Positions 4,738 through 7,121 of a DNA stretch of 7,121 nucleotides are shown here, one piece after another. Position 1 is the first letter of the stretch; each line of letters begins with the position of its first letter. The stretch comes from JAUVXJ01 sp034430275 (GTDB taxonomy: Bacteria; Chloroflexota; Anaerolineae; UBA7937; B3-Chlor): assembly GCA_034430275.1 (NCBI GenBank), contig DAOUEW010000134.1:1-7121 (forward strand), given 5' to 3'. Both the position numbers and the translations under genes were made by a program. The notes below the pieces were generated by a model that was not told the DNA's origin, did not search any database, and worked only from the letters and a program-made list of their open reading frames with translations.

Positions 4738-7121
4738 TGGGCTGTCCAATTCAGCAAGACTACGTCACCCTCTCTCGTGCCTGCGACGATCTGATCGCTC
4801 TCTTGGTCATGGCCAGGCCGAATCGCCATGGCCGTGGCCGAGTCAAGCCCCTCGTAGAATCCTAGCACAGCGCCATCGTCGATGTCCAGCACGTAGATAC
4901 CTCCCGAAGAGAAGTAGTCACCGCTGGCCACGACGAGCTCTCGTTCTCTATTGGCATCCAGGTCAGCGACGGAAAGGTCGCTTACCGGCTCGGGAAGTTG
5001 GCAGCTCCACTTCACCTCCCCTGTTGCGTCGAGTAAACTCACAGCTCCATCCGCCGAGCCCACCAGGACCTCGTCCATCCCATCCTCGTTCATGTCCACC
5101 ACGAGCACAGAGACAGGCGATGAAACCGTCTCATGCTCCCAGGTCAGGTTCCCTGCCACGTCCAAAGCCGAAATACCAGCGCTGGGGTATCCCGTTGCCA
5201 CCACGATCGCCGCTGAGCCACCGGGGCTTCCAGCGCCAACGGCCACCTGATCGACGTAGCCTCCCATCGGCAGCCTCCAGAGCAGAGCTCCCCCATCCGC
5301 CAGCGCGTAGATGCATTCAGCCCCGGCGATGACCTCGCCCCTGCCGTCGTCGCCCAGGTCCCCTATCCAGACCACGTGTACTGAACCCGTCGTGGGGTGC
5401 TTCCAGCGCAAGCTCCCATCGCCATTCAGCACGTAGATCGTGTCCCCAAAGGCACCCCACTCTCCTGTCGCCACTTCCATGTCGGTGTCGCCGTCCACAC
5501 TTCCCACCGCGATGTCCAGCACGGCGGCTTCCACCTCAAAACGCCACCGCAACTCCCCGTCAGCATCCAGAACCAGGATCGCCCCCGGCGCGTCCAGCAA
5601 TCCCAAGGCGGCCACTACTTCCGGGCGCCCATCTGCATCCACGTCACCCCATCCGAGGTCGTTCACCTGTTGTGTCGTCTCGTACTTCCAGCGTTGCGAG
5701 CCATCTCCATTGATCGCGTATACGTACCCTGGTCCGCCCGGTGGCCCGGCTGCCGCGAGTATCTCGCTCTCGCCGTCTCCGTCCAGATCACACGTCTGTA
5801 ACACTCTCACCTGACCGTCGAGCCTGGTCTTCCACGCCATCCCGAGACCTTCGAGCCGCTCGTTCCCTCCGCCGGCATTCTCCGCCCCCAACGTCAGCCA
5901 ACCCTCTCCGTCACTGAGCTCGAGCAGGTCTGACAAGACCGACCTGGCCTCTGGCGACGGCAGCACGGCAGGCTGTCCAGCATCGATGTACACCGCCAGG
6001 AGACGCACCTGCTTCAGCCCTGTGCCGTCCAGCAAGGCGTAGAGGATCAACCCCTGCGCGGTCTCGCGAGAGAAAGGTTGGTCGAAGACGGAGTTGCCCA
6101 GACTGTAGGCTACTAGCCCGTCATCGTAGGATCCCACCGCTGCAATCACGTGAGGGTGGTGTCCGATTATCAGATCGGCGCCCGCCTCGAGCAGACCATG
6201 GGCTATCTCTCGCTGAGAGTCGTCCGGCGCGGGCAGGTACTCGGTGCCCCAGTGCAGCGACACGACCACGAGGTCAGCTTCCTCAGCGGCCCTCCGCACA
6301 TCTTCGCAGGCGCTCGCCAGGTCCAGATGCGCCGGTCCACCGAACCCACCGTGTGCCGCTTCGTGGTATCCGCCTACGTGGTCGTAGGCCAGAAAGGCAA
6401 GTCTCAGCCCTCTGACCTCAAGCACGACGGGGCTGGGGCCTTCCGCGGTGCCCCGCTTCAGCCCTGCGTAGAGGATGCCCATCTTCTCCAAGGCGTCCAC
6501 TGTGTCGAGGAGGCCCGCCTCGCCATAGTCGAGGACGTGGTTGTTGGCCAGCGACACGATGTCAAACCCCGCGTCGACTAGCCCCTCCGCCGCTGAGGGA
6601 TCGGCCCTGAGGGAGATCCCGCCTTGGGCAACGCCTCGCGAAGTGATGGGGCTCTCCAGGTTGGCGAAGGCCACGTCTGCCCGCCTGATCAGATCCGCGG
6701 TCCGCAGAAACGGATACGACGGCGAGTTGCTTTCGATCATGTGGCCGACACCTCGCCCCAGCATCACGTCACCCACCGCCACCAAGCTGGTCAATGGCTG
6801 CACTTCCAGCATCAGTCCTTCTCGGATCTCCTCGACCAGACTTGCGTTACCTTCCAGGTCTCCCATCAACCACCAGAATCGCTGGTAGGGGTACTCCTCG
6901 ATGCTCTGAGAGTCGATGGAAAAACCGTCAATAGCGACAGTGCGAACGTGAAAGTCGACATATCTCCAGGGAAGCACGGCCAAAGCCCACCTATCGTGCA
7001 CCACGGCCGATCTCGCCTCGGCCCAAGACGAGACGCGGACCGCCTGCTTCGTTATCTGCTCGATGCCCAGGAGCTCTCTGGCTGCCAGGCCATCCTGGAC
7101 CACCACGGGGCGATACTCTCC
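4734..7121 (-). CDS. CapA-family protein with C-terminal eight-repeat beta-propeller (5' end outside window)
   Basis: The frame is open to the window edge (five more codons beyond the GTG at 7106), so the true start is missing; numbering here begins at that GTG (790 residues). Residues 1 to about 85 resemble the end of a periplasmic-binding-type domain (WALAVLPWRYVDFHVR, VAIDGFSI). Residues 107-360 are a CapA/PgsA-type domain with a calcineurin-like phosphoesterase fold: GDVMLGRGV 112-120, NLES 149-152, LANNHVLD 186-193, SLHWGTEY 283-290, GADLIIGHHPHV 309-320 and SLGNSVFDQ 335-343. CapA proteins are linked to poly-gamma-glutamate capsule synthesis, but no capB or capC partner is visible. Residues 420-790 hold eight repeats of about 46 residues, each with an aspartate-rich loop and a VLxxDGxLxW strand (W at 425, 473, 521, 568, 610, 656, 700; F750), read as a PQQ/FG-GAP-like propeller. 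Export is inferred; the signal peptide lies outside. Confidence 0.85.
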   Translation of the reverse strand, partial: GEYRPVVVQDGLAARELLGIEQITKQAVRVSSWAEARSAVVHDRWALAVLPWRYVDFHVRTVAIDGFSIDSQSIEEYPYQRFWWLMGDLEGNASLVEEIREGLMLEVQPLTSLVAVGDVMLGRGVGHMIESNSPSYPFLRTADLIRRADVAFANLESPITSRGVAQGGISLRADPSAAEGLVDAGFDIVSLANNHVLDYGEAGLLDTVDALEKMGILYAGLKRGTAEGPSPVVLEVRGLRLAFLAYDHVGGYHEAAHGGFGGPAHLDLASACEDVRRAAEEADLVVVSLHWGTEYLPAPDDSQREIAHGLLEAGADLIIGHHPHVIAAVGSYDDGLVAYSLGNSVFDQPFSRETAQGLILYALLDGTGLKQVRLLAVYIDAGQPAVLPSPEARSVLSDLLELSDGEGWLTLGAENAGGGNERLEGLGMAWKTRLDGQVRVLQTCDLDGDGESEILAAAGPPGGPGYVYAINGDGSQRWKYETTQQVNDLGWGDVDADGRPEVVAALGLLDAPGAILVLDADGELRWRFEVEAAVLDIAVGSVDGDTDMEVATGEWGAFGDTIYVLNGDGSLRWKHPTTGSVHVVWIGDLGDDGRGEVIAGAECIYALADGGALLWRLPMGGYVDQVAVGAGSPGGSAAIVVATGYPSAGISALDVAGNLTWEHETVSSPVSVLVVDMNEDGMDEVLVGSADGAVSLLDATGEVKWSCQLPEPVSDLSVADLDANRERELVVASGDYFSSGGIYVLDIDDGAVLGFYEGLDSATAMAIRPGHDQESDQIVAGTREGDVVLLNWTAQ
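4737..5858 (-). repeat. Eight degenerate propeller repeats within the CapA-like gene
   Basis: The encoded protein repeats at spacings of 48, 48, 47, 42, 46, 44 and 50 residues, measured between the conserved aromatic residues. Calcium-loop-like DxDxDG sequences are best in repeats 1 (DLDGDGESE) and 2 (DVDADGRPE), fair in repeat 6 (DMNEDGMDE), degenerate in 3, 4 and 7, and lost in 5 and 8. The divergence shows an old internal duplication rather than a recent tandem DNA repeat. Confidence 0.75.

Noticed and set aside
4734..5860. Recent tandem DNA repeat or phase-variable region in the propeller part
   Set aside because: The repeats are visible only at protein level, vary in length from 42 to 50 residues and lack near-identical DNA units, so slippage or recombination is unlikely.

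Overview
This 7.1 kb window of GC-rich bacterial DNA (roughly 60% G+C) holds five protein-coding loci and almost no spare space. No mobile elements, CRISPR array, tRNA or rRNA are visible. Gene styles (a Chloroflexota-like HD-domain protein, an M14 lipoprotein with an HGGTE motif, a CapA protein with an unusual C-terminus, GTG starts) suggest an environmental bacterium, perhaps Chloroflexota. That placement is inference, made without database comparison.

Layout: the left part carries rtcB on the plus strand (181-1629), an intact tRNA-splicing and RNA-repair ligase with a strong ribosome binding site. It converges on a minus-strand locus (1697-2605). A perfect 10-bp GC-rich hairpin (1671-1695) fills the gap and can end transcription from both sides. 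The minus-strand locus encodes a Cys-rich DUF3795-like module followed in the same reading frame by an HD phosphohydrolase domain. An in-frame TAA at 2393-2395 cuts the Cys-rich module in two. A good sigma-70-type promoter (2680-2708) lies upstream.

The right part (2846-7121, minus strand) reads as one tightly packed block. It starts with a large CapA-family protein that runs off the right edge, has a domain resembling a periplasmic binding protein before CapA, and ends in an eight-repeat beta-propeller. A secreted M14 zinc carboxypeptidase lipoprotein follows, overlapping by 4 bp (GTGA), and then era, the ribosome-maturation GTPase, after a short gap of about 40 bp.

The two most interesting points are the CapA-propeller protein translationally coupled to a lipoprotein carboxypeptidase, which looks like a cell-surface module without an assigned role, and the DUF3795-HD fusion broken by a single ochre codon. 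In that fusion one further expected cysteine is also missing.
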